The notes: generated from the sequence alone by a model not told the origin. 64,000 nucleotides of DNA from an uncultured Flavobacterium sp. (GCF_963422545.1 NZ_OY730256.1:102383-166382), one strand, 5' to 3'; counted from the first letter of the stretch, positions 42,691 to 52,710 are shown. Translations and numbers: made by a program.

Positions 42691-45600
42691 TTATTTTTTT
42701 ATAATCTTATCACTATAGATTACCTTATTATTTTCGGTTAAAGTATAAATATAAATCCCCGATTGTAAATTGTTTACCGGAATTACGGTTGTATTTTGGT
42801 TTCCGTTAATTTCAACAGAATTCCCTACTAAATGACCGTGAAGATCGTAAAGTCTAAATTTAAAATTCTTATTTTCTTCTGTTTTTACCACAACATTTAG
42901 TTGATCTGTTACCGGATTAGGATATGCTTTAACAGCATATTTATTCTTAGTTCCAAAATCAATCGTTGATAACATGTCAGCTTTCAATTCAAAACGGGCA
43001 ATAACTGGTCCGTGATCAGAAGTTGTATTTACATAATTTGCAATATCAGTACGAGGGTCATATACCGCAATTGAGTTTTTAATATATTGATCCTTTAATT
43101 CATTAGATATAATAATGTGATCTAAAAATCCGTTCGAACTTAAAAAACTATAAGCACCTGCTTTGCTAATTTCAAGAGTAAGTGTATTGTAGTTCGTTTC
43201 ATCCTCAACTATTGCCTGATATGACGAAGGATTTCCTGCAATAACAGATGCTTTAACATCATCATTGAAATCTCCCAAAATCATAAAGTTAGTATTCGGA
43301 TAATTAGCATCTAAACTGTCTTTTAATACTTTCGCATCATATTTACGCATGTTGTATTTAGAAATGTCAGATCCGCTATTGGCACGTGCATGAAGATCAA
43401 TCAAATTAATTTCTTTTTTAATCCCGCCAATATTTGTTTCTATTTTCACCATATATGGCAAACGTCCGGAAGAGAAAAAGCTTGATCCGTTACCACCTGG
43501 ATAATCAGGTAATGTTTTTGTTCCTGCACGAACCTCATCGTACATTTTTTTAAACATTACACGTGTATTTTTTACTGTAGTAGTTTGTGTATTATAAAGT
43601 ACAACTAATTTTTGAGGTGGAAAAGTTGGCTCAGGAGCATTAAATGAATACGACCATGATGTCGAAATTGTTTTATCGAATGTTTTTCCGTTAATATTTA
43701 ATTTCTGAATTAAATCATCTAAAGCTGCATCATTAGATACTTCCTGAACTACATATACATCGGCATTTAGCTTGTTCATTACTTTGGCAACATTATCGAT
43801 TTGCAAAGCATCATCTGTTGGTCCAAATTCAACTCCGTCACTTCCTTTTACATCAGAAGCAAAAAACTCTAAATTATACGTTACAATATCAAAAGTGTCT
43901 GCTTTAGGTATAGAAGAACCTTTTAGTAAACCTATTTCTTTATTTAACGAAGTTCCTGCTACAGTTATCTTACCCGAAATACTTAATTCTTTTACAGTAG
44001 GTACAAATCTAACATAAACTGTTTTCCCTGCAGCTGCATCAGCTGCGTTAACAACAACGCTAGACTGAAAACTACTATTATCTAAAGAAACCTGATAGTT
44101 TGCCGGTGCAGTAAGTGTAATATCATTATAACCAATTGCTTTAAAAATAAAAGACTGGCTTGTAGAAGTACTATTCTGAGCTACATCTCCAAAATCTAAA
44201 ACGGGGTTTGAAGCTACGTAACCTGCTTCGTTAGTAATGGCAATATCATCCAATGACCATTCTGCAGCATTATTAGCTCCTGACGCTGTAGTTTCGTAAA
44301 CCCAGGCAACATAAGTATGATCTGTTTTATAAGCGCTTAAATCTATATATTGAGATTGAACATAAGTTCCTGTTGTTGTTGGAAAGTTTCCATTTATCGC
44401 TGTCCACGTTGCCGTTTCCGGGTTACCTTTCCCATCATAATCAACAGAAACCATTAACTTTAATTCTGATCCTGCATAAAACTTACGAGTATAAAAAGAT
44501 AATAATGGCAATTGATTAAAATTATTCAAACGTAATCTAGGCGAAATTAACCAGTCTTTACTAGCTCCACTCTCAGAATATCCATTCATTAAAACCGCAC
44601 CAGTTCCTGAATTTACATTTCGTGTAACGGCAGTATACGCCCATTTATTTACAGTTCCGGTTACATTAGATTGTGTCCAGCCACTATTTGTTAAAACATT
44701 TGCATCGTTAAATCCCTGAAGATATGGATTAATTCCTATTCCTGATAAAGTAACAATTTTAGCTGTTGCTCCTGTTGATTCATGTGCGATTTCACCAGAA
44801 AAATTACCAACTGCATTTGGTGCAAAACGTACATAAACAGTTTGAGCTGCAGCTAATTCAGCAGCCGTAAATGTTACTGAAGATCCAAAAGTACTGTTGT
44901 CTTTAGATAATGTAAAATTTGTCGAAGAAGAAGTCACTACAACATTATCTGAAAGATTTGAAGCCTGAATTTGATAACTAAAAATATCCGAATTAAAACT
45001 TGCCTCAGAAAATCCTAAATCAAGAGAAGAAACTGTTGTTGATAAAGACGGAACTACGACATTTGCAGTTGTAACATCAACTTTAGTAACGCTCGGTTGT
45101 ATGTTTCCGTAAAGATCTTCAGAAACAGAGAAAACCGAATATGGAGTATTAACACTCAAACCTGTGAAATTTTTCACATATACCTGAGATTGATCAGTTA
45201 CATTTAAAAGTCCTGCTTGCAAAGCTGCAACATTAGTAGCATCAAGACCAGCTTTTACCTGAGCTACTGTTGGTGTTGTACTTCCTGAAGGTAGTAACAC
45301 ATAATATGTTTTTCCTGTTTCGTCTAATTTATCAGAAAAATCAAAACTAGTTGTTGTGATATTATCTGCTTTTGGATATCCTGCCACACTTACAGGCGCA
45401 GTATTATCACTTTTAATATCAATATTATCAATTGCAAAAGATTGTCGAGAACCTGATGTCCCTGAAATTAATCTGGCGATCCATCTTATTTGAACTATAG
45501 GCTGATTATCACAATCTGCCGGTAATGTCACAGATATTCTTGTTGTTTTTAAATCTAAAGGCGTTATAACTGCCGAAGTAGTTTGCAACGTCATACTATA

Positions 45601-46137
45601 ATTTGAATAAGCAGTAGATGGTAAAGTCGTAAACGCACCACTGACACCAATACGATACTGTAATCCCATTTCCTGAACGCGATTGTTAGTAGTTCCGTCA
45701 TACAAATTGCGGATTATCATTGCATCATACTCTACTTTTATTGCTTTGTTACTAAGACTTGAAAATGCAAAGCCTATCGCAAAATCTCCAGAGGTTGTAT
45801 TCAAAAGCCCGATTTTATCGTCATAATTATGAATACCTCCACCAGTATTATTCGAATTACTACTTTTTATAAATGGTCTATCACCAGATAATGCGGTACT
45901 ATAAACTGCTGTATTTGCGTTTGCACTCACAGTCCAACCTTGAAACCCTACAGGATAAGTCGTAGAAGTTGCATCCAAATTATCAAAATTTTGTGAGTAT
46001 GGCAATGCTTGCGGTGCAGGCATTGTCTGAGCAAAAAGATTCCCAGAGCAGCAATAAAAAAAACTTAAAAAAGCCATCAAATGGCGAGCAGCGTAATTGT
46101 TCTTCATATAGTTAAAAATAGAGTTTTTAGAAATCAA
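42691..46137 (-). CDS. Secreted endonuclease/exonuclease/phosphatase-family protein with T9SS sorting tail
   Basis: A protein of 1148 aa. The signal peptide is at residues about 12-37, followed by two beta-sandwich or carbohydrate-binding-like regions with ASPH/choice-of-anchor-type repeats (SNTGGGIHNYDDKIG, ESGASKDWLISPRLRLNNFNQLPLLSFYTRKF). The nuclease domain is near residues 750-1040 (FDIVTYNLEFF, VYVVQEVS, FMILGDFNDD, SDHGPVIARF). The last 75 residues are a type A sorting domain (AYPNPVTDQLNVVV, LQSGIYIYTLTENNK). It should be exported through T9SS and act on nucleic acid or a phosphodiester outside the cell. Confidence 0.88.
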   Translation of the reverse strand: MISKNSIFNYMKNNYAARHLMAFLSFFYCCSGNLFAQTMPAPQALPYSQNFDNLDATSTTYPVGFQGWTVSANANTAVYSTALSGDRPFIKSSNSNNTGGGIHNYDDKIGLLNTTSGDFAIGFAFSSLSNKAIKVEYDAMIIRNLYDGTTNNRVQEMGLQYRIGVSGAFTTLPSTAYSNYSMTLQTTSAVITPLDLKTTRISVTLPADCDNQPIVQIRWIARLISGTSGSRQSFAIDNIDIKSDNTAPVSVAGYPKADNITTTSFDFSDKLDETGKTYYVLLPSGSTTPTVAQVKAGLDATNVAALQAGLLNVTDQSQVYVKNFTGLSVNTPYSVFSVSEDLYGNIQPSVTKVDVTTANVVVPSLSTTVSSLDLGFSEASFNSDIFSYQIQASNLSDNVVVTSSSTNFTLSKDNSTFGSSVTFTAAELAAAQTVYVRFAPNAVGNFSGEIAHESTGATAKIVTLSGIGINPYLQGFNDANVLTNSGWTQSNVTGTVNKWAYTAVTRNVNSGTGAVLMNGYSESGASKDWLISPRLRLNNFNQLPLLSFYTRKFYAGSELKLMVSVDYDGKGNPETATWTAINGNFPTTTGTYVQSQYIDLSAYKTDHTYVAWVYETTASGANNAAEWSLDDIAITNEAGYVASNPVLDFGDVAQNSTSTSQSFIFKAIGYNDITLTAPANYQVSLDNSSFQSSVVVNAADAAAGKTVYVRFVPTVKELSISGKITVAGTSLNKEIGLLKGSSIPKADTFDIVTYNLEFFASDVKGSDGVEFGPTDDALQIDNVAKVMNKLNADVYVVQEVSNDAALDDLIQKLNINGKTFDKTISTSWSYSFNAPEPTFPPQKLVVLYNTQTTTVKNTRVMFKKMYDEVRAGTKTLPDYPGGNGSSFFSSGRLPYMVKIETNIGGIKKEINLIDLHARANSGSDISKYNMRKYDAKVLKDSLDANYPNTNFMILGDFNDDVKASVIAGNPSSYQAIVEDETNYNTLTLEISKAGAYSFLSSNGFLDHIIISNELKDQYIKNSIAVYDPRTDIANYVNTTSDHGPVIARFELKADMLSTIDFGTKNKYAVKAYPNPVTDQLNVVVKTEENKNFKFRLYDLHGHLVGNSVEINGNQNTTVIPVNNLQSGIYIYTLTENNKVIYSDKIIKK

Positions 46138-46464
46138 ATTTATAGTCTTTAAAGTTAATAGAATATTATAAAAACATAAACTAATTGTAAGATATTATTT
46201 CAATTAACAGGAGTAAACATAATACATTTCATAAATAACCAAACTTTTTACAATTCCAGAACAAGCACTAAACAACTAAAAACAAGCATTTTAACCGAAA
46301 CAAATAAGTCATCCAATGTCGTTAAAACTTCTTCATTTTTTGTTAACATTTCTTGCTCTCTCTGCAATTTCTTTATTTCAATTGGCATCTCTTGTAGCTT
46401 CTTTTTATGATTGTAAAATACTTGCCAAAATTGTAACTTTAGGAAAATTCTAAACTCACTTACA
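46138..46464. other. Intergenic spacer, no supported gene
   Basis: 327 nt between the divergent nuclease gene and the small membrane gene. An open frame on the minus strand (46248-46481) overlaps the start of 46465 and shows no family pattern. Confidence 0.5.
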
Positions 46465-46671
46465 ATGAACTTTTTCAACATAAAAACAAGTTGGTCAAAC
46501 GCAGAATTTATTCTAATAAAACTATGTATCGCATCTGCTTATATTTTAATAGGGACTTATTTTCATAACTTTTTTAAAGATTATTATATACCGTTGCTCG
46601 TTATATTTGGCATAAGCGTAATCTGGTTCTTTTTTGCATGGCTAAAGAAAATGAAAGCTTCAAAACAGTAA
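46465..46671 (+). CDS. Small membrane protein, unknown function
   Basis: A protein of 68 aa. Two membrane helices (LIKLCIASAYILIGTYFHNFF and YIPLLVIFGISVIWFFFAWL) with a basic end (KKMKASKQ). A short ORF of this kind is often conserved in Flavobacterium from memory. Function unknown. Confidence 0.6.
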   Translation: MNFFNIKTSWSNAEFILIKLCIASAYILIGTYFHNFFKDYYIPLLVIFGISVIWFFFAWLKKMKASKQ

Positions 46672-46735
46672 TAAATACACTGGAGAATTATTTACTTTCT
46701 GAAACAAAACTATCTTTGCAGTCAAAAAATATGGC

Positions 46736-47320
46736 ATGTATCAACATTTTATTCTTTTTAAACCTTACGGCTATCTGAGTCAATTTATATATGAATTAAA
46801 AAGAAAGAAAAAGCTTTTAGGTGAATTATATGATTTTCCGGAAGGCACAATGGCTATTGGCCGTCTGGATGAAGATTCTGAGGGATTGCTTTTATTAACT
46901 ACTGACGGAAAAGTAAGCGAACAAATAAGAAGCAAAAAAGTTGATAAAGAATATTATGTTCAGGTTGATGGAGTTATTACACCAGAAGCAATTGAGCAAT
47001 TACAAAATGGTGTTGAAATTGGTTTTGATGGTGGAAAATACAAAACCAAACCCTGCTCTGCTTTTATTGTCACAGAAATTCCTGATTTTGGACCAAGAGC
47101 AAAAAAAATAAGAGACGAACGCCACGGACCAACATCCTGGGCATCGATTACTGTAAATGAAGGAAAGTTTCGCCAGGTTCGAAAAATGACTGCGGCCGTT
47201 GGTTTTCCTACTTTGAGATTAGTTCGTGTTCGTGTAGGAAATGTATATTTACAGGGCTTAAAAGCAGGAGAAGTTCTTGAAGTTTCCGATTTTTTTAAAT
47301 TAGATAATGAGTCAATTTGA
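46736..47320 (+). CDS. Pseudouridine synthase (RluE/RsuA-like)
   Basis: A protein of 194 aa without an S4 domain. The catalytic motif is MAIGRLDEDSEGLLLLTTDGK (Asp near residue 44), with KEYYVQVDG and EGKFRQVRKMTAAVGFPTLRLVRVRVG. It should convert a uridine in rRNA (RluE: 23S 2457) to pseudouridine. The -7-like TATCTTTG lies at 46711-46718, 17 nt before the start. 52 nt before trmL. Confidence 0.85.
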   Translation: MYQHFILFKPYGYLSQFIYELKRKKKLLGELYDFPEGTMAIGRLDEDSEGLLLLTTDGKVSEQIRSKKVDKEYYVQVDGVITPEAIEQLQNGVEIGFDGGKYKTKPCSAFIVTEIPDFGPRAKKIRDERHGPTSWASITVNEGKFRQVRKMTAAVGFPTLRLVRVRVGNVYLQGLKAGEVLEVSDFFKLDNESI

Positions 47321-47372
47321 TAATTAGATAATTCTCAAATAAACGATTAACCGAATAAACAAATAAACGATA

Positions 47373-47828
47373 ATGCTAAACGTTGTTCTTGTAGAACCTG
47401 AAATACCTAATAATACTGGAAATATTGGACGATTATGTGTGGGTACAGAAAGTAGATTACACTTAATTCATCCTTTTGGATTTGTGATTAATGATAAAAA
47501 CCTGAAACGTTCAGGATTGGATTATTGGGTACATCTTGACGTTACCGAATATCAAAATATAGAAGAATGGATTGCACAGATTCCAGATCAATCTCGTGTT
47601 TTCCTGATGAGTTCTCATGCTGACAAATCATATCTCGAAACTGATTTTCAGGATGGAGATTGGTTAGTTTTCGGAAAAGAAAGTGTTGGTTTAAGCAAGG
47701 AAGTTTTAGCCCGTTTTGAAAATCATTTAACCATTCCGATGTCAAAATTAATCAGAAGCTTTAATATTGCTAATTCAGTGGCTTTTGTAGTTGGAGAAGC
47801 TAAGAGACAGATTGGGTTGAAGGTTTAA
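47373..47828 (+). CDS. trmL: tRNA (cytidine(34)-2'-O)-methyltransferase
   Basis: A protein of 151 aa of the SPOUT (trefoil-knot) class: VEPEIPNNTGNIGRLCVGTESRLHLI, GLDYWVHLDV, LVFGKESVGLSKEVL and TIPMSKLIRSFNIANSVAFVVGEAKRQ. TrmL methylates the wobble nucleotide of tRNA-Leu isoacceptors. Confidence 0.92.
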   Translation: MLNVVLVEPEIPNNTGNIGRLCVGTESRLHLIHPFGFVINDKNLKRSGLDYWVHLDVTEYQNIEEWIAQIPDQSRVFLMSSHADKSYLETDFQDGDWLVFGKESVGLSKEVLARFENHLTIPMSKLIRSFNIANSVAFVVGEAKRQIGLKV

Positions 47829-47829
47829 T

Positions 47830-48639
47830 ATGGAGCAAACAGTTACAGTAAAAGAAGCCATACAAAAAGGAAAAGTGAGACTTGTTCACTTACCAATATT
47901 GATTATTTTTGGGATTATCATACTAAGCTTCGTACTAAACGCAAAGGAAATTGTTCCCGGGTGGATTATCCCTGTAGGTTTCGTTATTGGCTTTCTTTGC
48001 GGCTGGTTAACTTGGAGCTATTTTGTCAATAAATGGAAAATTTGGGCGTTTGAAAACGTACGAAACGTTCATGAATTAAAACAAAAAGCAATTGATCAAA
48101 AGCTAATTTGGGAAAGTGATAGTTGGTTTGAAAAAACTGAATTTAAGAGTGACAAACAAAAATCAAAACTAAAATTATTAGAAAAAAAATTTCTTGAAAA
48201 AGATATCTATGACGATGATTTAAGTGTCCCTAAAGAAACTATTATTTTTTACTCGAAAACTACTCTTGTATTTTTATTAAGTTTTAATTTGGTTGTATTT
48301 TCTATTGGAATATATTTCCTTTTAAAGCAAGAATATTTGGTTTCAATTCTTTTTCTAATTGGTATTTATCTTGCCTACAATCAAATTAAAAAACTTCGAG
48401 ATAATGAGCCTCAAATTATAATTAACCATAAAGGAATTAAATTAAAAAACAACAAATTAATTTCGTGGAGTAAAATTCATAATGACAGAGTGTTTAATAG
48501 AACGAGAGGTAAAAACTCAACAAATTACCTTGCTTTTAATAATGAAGAAATTGAAATTGAAAATTTAACAATTAAATTTGAAGAATTAGAAAACTTACTT
48601 CATGTTTATCGAGTTCGTTTTGAAAAAGACAATCTTTAA
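47830..48639 (+). CDS. Membrane protein, unknown function
   Basis: A protein of 269 aa. It has two N-terminal helices (about 21-61) and two further helices (about 135-183), then a C-terminal beta-rich domain (PQIIINHKGIKLKNNKLISWSKIHNDRVF). This is the layout of a PH-like domain anchored to the membrane. 1 nt after trmL. Its end overlaps the convergent ABC ATPase gene by 4 nt. Confidence 0.6.
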   Translation: MEQTVTVKEAIQKGKVRLVHLPILIIFGIIILSFVLNAKEIVPGWIIPVGFVIGFLCGWLTWSYFVNKWKIWAFENVRNVHELKQKAIDQKLIWESDSWFEKTEFKSDKQKSKLKLLEKKFLEKDIYDDDLSVPKETIIFYSKTTLVFLLSFNLVVFSIGIYFLLKQEYLVSILFLIGIYLAYNQIKKLRDNEPQIIINHKGIKLKNNKLISWSKIHNDRVFNRTRGKNSTNYLAFNNEEIEIENLTIKFEELENLLHVYRVRFEKDNL

Positions 48640-49412
48640 GTAATTATAAACTTCCCTTTTTCGGCATCAAAAATAATATGTTCGTCTTTGAACAATGTTG
48701 CGAAACTTCCTTTAGAAATTAAATTACAAGGTTCATCCTGAACTACTAAATCTGGCGTCATAATAATCATTTCGTCACTTAATTGTATCGCCAAATCAAT
48801 ATCATGTGTAGAGAACAAAATACACTTTTGAGTTTCCTTTGTTAGTTTTTTAAGTAATTTGAAAAGCGAAACTTTGTGTAATAAATCAAGATGTGTTGTG
48901 GGTTCATCCAAAATAATTAACGGAGTATCTTGTGCCAAAGCTCTTGCAATTAAAACGTTTTGCAATTGCCCATCACTAATTTCGAAATGTCTTTTTTGAG
49001 CTAAATGTTCGATTTGAGTTAATTCTATGGCTTCCTGAACTTTCTCAATATCAGTTTGAGTTAAGGTACCAATCCAATTAGTATAAGGCTGACGTCCTAA
49101 AGCCACTAACTCAAAAACAGACAGATTACTTGGCGGTAATTTTTCGGTTAAAACTAAACTCAAATTCTGGGCTAAATCTAAAGGTCTGTAAGCGTTTATA
49201 TTTTTATCGTTCAAAAATACATTTCCTGCCAAGGGATGCTGAATACCTGTAATAGTTCTCAATAAAGTCGATTTCCCTATTCCGTTTGCCCCAATTAAAG
49301 AAATAAGTTTTCCTGAACTTAAATTCAAATTTAGATTTTCGGCAATAATCATAGTTTCTTTCTTGGACTTATAGCCAATGCTTAGATTTGATGTCGATAA
49401 GATTGTTTTCAT
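48636..49412 (-). CDS. btuD: Iron/cobalamin ABC transporter, ATP-binding subunit (BtuD/FhuC-like)
   Basis: A protein of 258 aa. Walker A IGANGIGKSTLLRT, signature ISDGQLQNVLIARALAQDTPLI (ISDGQ in place of LSGGQ), Walker B LIILDEPTTHLDLL and switch His (STHD). It powers uptake by the FecCD permease at 49553; its place beside cobalamin genes favours B12 uptake. The degenerate signature motif should still bind nucleotide but could slow turnover. Confidence 0.8.
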   Translation of the reverse strand: MKTILSTSNLSIGYKSKKETMIIAENLNLNLSSGKLISLIGANGIGKSTLLRTITGIQHPLAGNVFLNDKNINAYRPLDLAQNLSLVLTEKLPPSNLSVFELVALGRQPYTNWIGTLTQTDIEKVQEAIELTQIEHLAQKRHFEISDGQLQNVLIARALAQDTPLIILDEPTTHLDLLHKVSLFKLLKKLTKETQKCILFSTHDIDLAIQLSDEMIIMTPDLVVQDEPCNLISKGSFATLFKDEHIIFDAEKGKFIIT

Positions 49413-49465
49413 TCTTTAAAGTTACTAAGGTTCTGAGATACTAAGTCGCTAAGTTTTTTTGCCAC

Positions 49466-49483
49466 TCCCGATAGCTATCGGGA
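49466..49483. repeat. Short perfect palindrome
   Basis: TCCCGATAGCTATCGGGA, within a phrase of dispersed flavobacterial filler (CTAAGTCGCTAAG, ATCCGTGCAATCTGTGG). Confidence 0.7.
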
Positions 49484-49552
49484 TATAAAGATTAAAATGA
49501 TTTAAAAATCTGTATCAATCTGTTTAATCCGTGCAATCTGTGGTCTATATAT

Positions 49553-50581
49553 TTACTGAAAATTTCTTTTTCGCATTAGCAAATAAACTACAACCGGCGC
49601 GCCAATAATGGATGTGATTGCATTGATTGGTAATGTGGTTTCTAATCCCGGTAATTGCGATGCCATATCACAAAACAACATGATTATTGCACCGTAAAAA
49701 AAAGTACTCCAATATAAAACCGCATGATTACTGGTTTGAAAAGTCAGCTTTGCAATATGTGGAACTGCCAGACCTATAAACGCCACTGGACCAGCAAAAG
49801 CTGTTATACTTCCGGCTAAAATACTGGTTGCAAAAATGATAAGGAGTCGGGCTTTCTTGTAATTTAATCCCATGCTCTTAGCATAGTTTTCGCCTAAAAG
49901 CAATGCATTTAATGGTTTGATACTACTCGCACTCAAAAGCAAACCCAATCCAACACAAACTGCCAAAATAGAAATTGAGGTCCAGGAAAGATTTCCAAGA
50001 CTTCCTAATGACCAAAAAGTAAATTTCTGCAATTGCTCTGCCGAACTAAAATACGTTAAAACACCAACGATAGCACTGGTAAAACTAGCAAACATAAGTC
50101 CTATAATTAAAATTGCCATCGTATTTCGCAGCCGTTGTGCTACTACCAGAACCAACATTAAAACGGAAACACTTCCTAATGTCGAAGCCAACACGATTCC
50201 GTATGGTGATAATAGGATTGAATTTAAAAATGACGGCAATAAACCTGCACCTAAAATTACAATCGCCACAGCCAAAATTGCTCCTGAACTTAATCCTAAA
50301 ACATCAGGTCCAGCCAATGGATTCCTGAATAATGTCTGCATTAACAATCCGCTTATAGACAATCCAACTCCAACCAAGACAGCTGTAATTGCTTTTGGCA
50401 AACGATAATTAATAATGATATATTCCCAAGTAGATTTACTTGCCTCGCCTCCTGTCATACTCGTATAAACTTCTTTGAACGGAATCGTAACCGACCCCAA
50501 ACTAATGTCCAGAAAAAACATAAACAGAAGTGCTAAACCAAGTATAGAAAACAGGATTATATTTCGATCTTTATTTACCAA
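49553..50581 (-). CDS. btuC: Cobalamin/iron-siderophore ABC transporter permease (FecCD family)
   Basis: A protein of 342 aa with 9-10 membrane helices. Typical motifs are NYRLPKAITAVLVGVGLSISGLLMQTLFRNPLAGPDVLGLSSGA, LLLGENYAKSMGLNYKKAR and FIGLAVPHIAKLTF. It forms the channel with the ATPase at 48636 and the binding protein at 50587, 5 nt away. Cobalamin versus siderophore cannot be told from the sequence alone. Confidence 0.85.
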   Translation of the reverse strand: MVNKDRNIILFSILGLALLFMFFLDISLGSVTIPFKEVYTSMTGGEASKSTWEYIIINYRLPKAITAVLVGVGLSISGLLMQTLFRNPLAGPDVLGLSSGAILAVAIVILGAGLLPSFLNSILLSPYGIVLASTLGSVSVLMLVLVVAQRLRNTMAILIIGLMFASFTSAIVGVLTYFSSAEQLQKFTFWSLGSLGNLSWTSISILAVCVGLGLLLSASSIKPLNALLLGENYAKSMGLNYKKARLLIIFATSILAGSITAFAGPVAFIGLAVPHIAKLTFQTSNHAVLYWSTFFYGAIIMLFCDMASQLPGLETTLPINAITSIIGAPVVVYLLMRKRNFQ

Positions 50582-50586
50582 TGCTC

Positions 50587-51729
50587 TTAATTTAATTTAG
50601 ATGCAAAAGTAAACTCATAACTTGGCAATACATCAGGATGAAAAATTTTGATGTAATCTTTCAATACTAAATCCGGGCGGCTTGGTGCCAACTCATAGTA
50701 AATGGTTCCTCCTGTTGCGCCAAATTTACCTTCAAAAGAATATACGTTTTTAGATTTGTAAGCATCAAATTCAGTATAATGCGGATTACTTTTTCCGAAT
50801 TCTTCTAAAGTTTTAAATGAACCCGAAGCAATCCAAAAATTCGCAGCCTTGGCTTTCACAAGCACTTTCTCAAAAGACAAACCTTCGCTTCCGGTTCCTT
50901 TTAAATCAGCCCATAAATAATTTGCATGAGCATCTTTCATAAACTGAGCTACCCAACTATTTCCTTTGGCTACATACCAAATATCCTCGTACATAGAACC
51001 ATATAAAACGGTTGATGTTGCAGGTTTATTAGTCACTAATTTCTTGGCCTGATTATAACTCAGAACAATTTTATCAAACAATTCTTTAGCTTTATCTTCC
51101 TTGCCAAACAAAGCTCCATAAAGTTTAATCCATTCTGCTTTTCCTAGCGGAGATTGCTCCATCCAATCAGCTTGAATGAAAACATTTAGTCCGCTTTTTT
51201 TCAAATTTTCCAATGTTGGATTGTTATTATCAACTCCAAAAGTGACAATAAGATCCGGTGATAATTCTATTAATTGTTCGATGTTCAATTTTTCATTTTG
51301 ACCTACATTCTTAACAGAACCTTTGTCTATTAATGCTCTTGTTTTTTCTGAAGAAATATAATCGGTATGTGGAAAACCAACCAGTTTATTTTCGACTTCC
51401 AATATTTCAAGAAATGGAATATTAGTGGTCGAAGTCACCACAATTGATTCTAAAGGAACTTTGATTGTGCTATATTTTTGTAAACTATCCGGAACTTTTG
51501 CGTCTTTCTCTTTTAAAACATAAGTGAACTTTGCATTGGCATCTGGCCAAGGTTCTGAAACTGTTACAACCGAGTAACCTTCGTGCTTTACGATAGAAAG
51601 TCCGGACGCATATTCTATACTGTTTTTTACAATTTCGGGTTTAGCAATTTCAGTAGTTTCATTTTTTTTACATCCAATAAGAAGGAAAAAAGATAAAATA
51701 AAAATAAACTTAGGTAGTAAATGTCTCAT
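50587..51729 (-). CDS. btuF: ABC transporter substrate-binding lipoprotein (BtuF-like)
   Basis: A protein of 380 aa. The signal peptide ends in LLIGC (Cys20), a lipoprotein. The periplasmic class III fold has IVVTSTTNIPFLEILEVENKLVGFPHTDYISSEKTRAL, LIELSPDLIVTFGVDN and ALFGKEDKAKELFDKIV. It likely binds B12 or a related metal complex at the cell surface. The cluster context of cobalamin genes supports B12, but no binding residues are certain. Confidence 0.75.
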   Translation of the reverse strand: MRHLLPKFIFILSFFLLIGCKKNETTEIAKPEIVKNSIEYASGLSIVKHEGYSVVTVSEPWPDANAKFTYVLKEKDAKVPDSLQKYSTIKVPLESIVVTSTTNIPFLEILEVENKLVGFPHTDYISSEKTRALIDKGSVKNVGQNEKLNIEQLIELSPDLIVTFGVDNNNPTLENLKKSGLNVFIQADWMEQSPLGKAEWIKLYGALFGKEDKAKELFDKIVLSYNQAKKLVTNKPATSTVLYGSMYEDIWYVAKGNSWVAQFMKDAHANYLWADLKGTGSEGLSFEKVLVKAKAANFWIASGSFKTLEEFGKSNPHYTEFDAYKSKNVYSFEGKFGATGGTIYYELAPSRPDLVLKDYIKIFHPDVLPSYEFTFASKLN

Positions 51730-51906
51730 ATATAGGCTTTATTATTTTTTTAAGGAATTTGACTTTATTTTTCTTTGTTATGGCATGTAATTTGGATCTT
51801 TGTACTTTCAAAATTTACATTTTCAATAGTGACAAAGGTAACGCAATTTCTATTTTTTTTGTTTACCTTTATTCTTACAAAACCCAAATAACACCATCTT
51901 ACCCGT

Positions 51907-52269
51907 ATGAATACCACAAAAACAAAAGTTTGCTCGAGTTGTGATTCCTCTTTTAGTTGTGGAGATACATCAACCGAAAACAAGTGTTGGTGTAATGACT
52001 TCCCTCCTATTTTCAATCTCGCAGAAGGAGAAGACTGCCTTTGTCCAAGATGCTTTAAAGAAGCTTGCGAAGACAAAATTGATGCGTACGTAGAAACAAT
52101 AACTCCTCAAAAAGCTCTTAAAAATAAAGCAATATCTTTACCAAAACAAGAAAAACTAATTGAAGGAATTGATTATTATATTGAAAATGGCAATTATGTT
52201 TTTAAAGCCTGGTTTCACTTAAAAAGAGGAAGCTGTTGCGGAAATGATTGCCGTCATTGCCCTTATTAA
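51907..52269 (+). CDS. Cysteine-rich CWC / DUF5522 fusion-like small protein
   Basis: A protein of 120 aa. The N-terminal 55 residues are a Cys-rich domain (CSSCDSSFSCGDTSTENKCWCND, CLCPRCF) that should bind zinc. The C-terminal 60 residues end in FKAWFHLKRGSCCGNDCRHCPY, which looks like the DUF5522 signature. Function unknown. It lies divergent from btuF. Confidence 0.7.
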   Translation: MNTTKTKVCSSCDSSFSCGDTSTENKCWCNDFPPIFNLAEGEDCLCPRCFKEACEDKIDAYVETITPQKALKNKAISLPKQEKLIEGIDYYIENGNYVFKAWFHLKRGSCCGNDCRHCPY

Positions 52270-52300
52270 ATTGTTAATTATAAATTGTTAGTTGTTAATT

Positions 52301-52687
52301 ATGAAAAATAACATTGTTAAAGATAAAAGTTTTGATTTTGCTATTCGAATAGTTAAACTATATCAATATTTATCTATTGAAAAAAAAGAATTTATACTTT
52401 CAAAACAATTACTTCGATCTGGAACGAGTATTGGTGCAATGGTGCGAGAAGCAGAACATGCTGAAAGTAAAAATGATTTTATTCATAAATTTGCAATTGC
52501 CCAAAAAGAAGCAAATGAATCAGTTTATTGGCTAGAATTACTAAAAGCAACTGATTACCTAAACAAAAAAGAGTTTGAGAACATTAATAATGATGCAATT
52601 TCAATATTAAAATTAATAACTAGTATCATCAAAACTACTAAGAGTCAAATCATTTCTAAACAGCCTCTACTTAAAATTAATAACTAA
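52301..52687 (+). CDS. Four-helix-bundle (23S rRNA intervening-sequence-type) protein
   Basis: A protein of 128 aa from the ATG at 52301. The frame could start 9 nt earlier (TTG), but ATG fits. SFDFAIRIVKLYQYLSIEKKEFILSKQLLRSGTSIGAMVREAEHAESKNDFIHKFAIAQKEANE is the pattern of this small family. AT-rich phrases (TTGTTAATTATAAATTG before, AACAATTTACAATTAATAATT after) flank it. In other bacteria such ORFs sit in rRNA intervening sequences; here it is between metabolic genes. Confidence 0.75.
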   Translation: MKNNIVKDKSFDFAIRIVKLYQYLSIEKKEFILSKQLLRSGTSIGAMVREAEHAESKNDFIHKFAIAQKEANESVYWLELLKATDYLNKKEFENINNDAISILKLITSIIKTTKSQIISKQPLLKINN

Positions 52688-52710
52688 CAATTTACAATTA
52701 ATAATTAAAA

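Noticed and set aside
46248..46481. 77-codon open frame on the minus strand
   Set aside because: Overlaps the start of the better small membrane gene at 46465; no recognisable domain.
49917..50408. 163-codon open frame on the plus strand inside the permease gene
   Set aside because: Antisense to btuC, with Lys/Asn/Thr-rich composition typical of a shadow frame.
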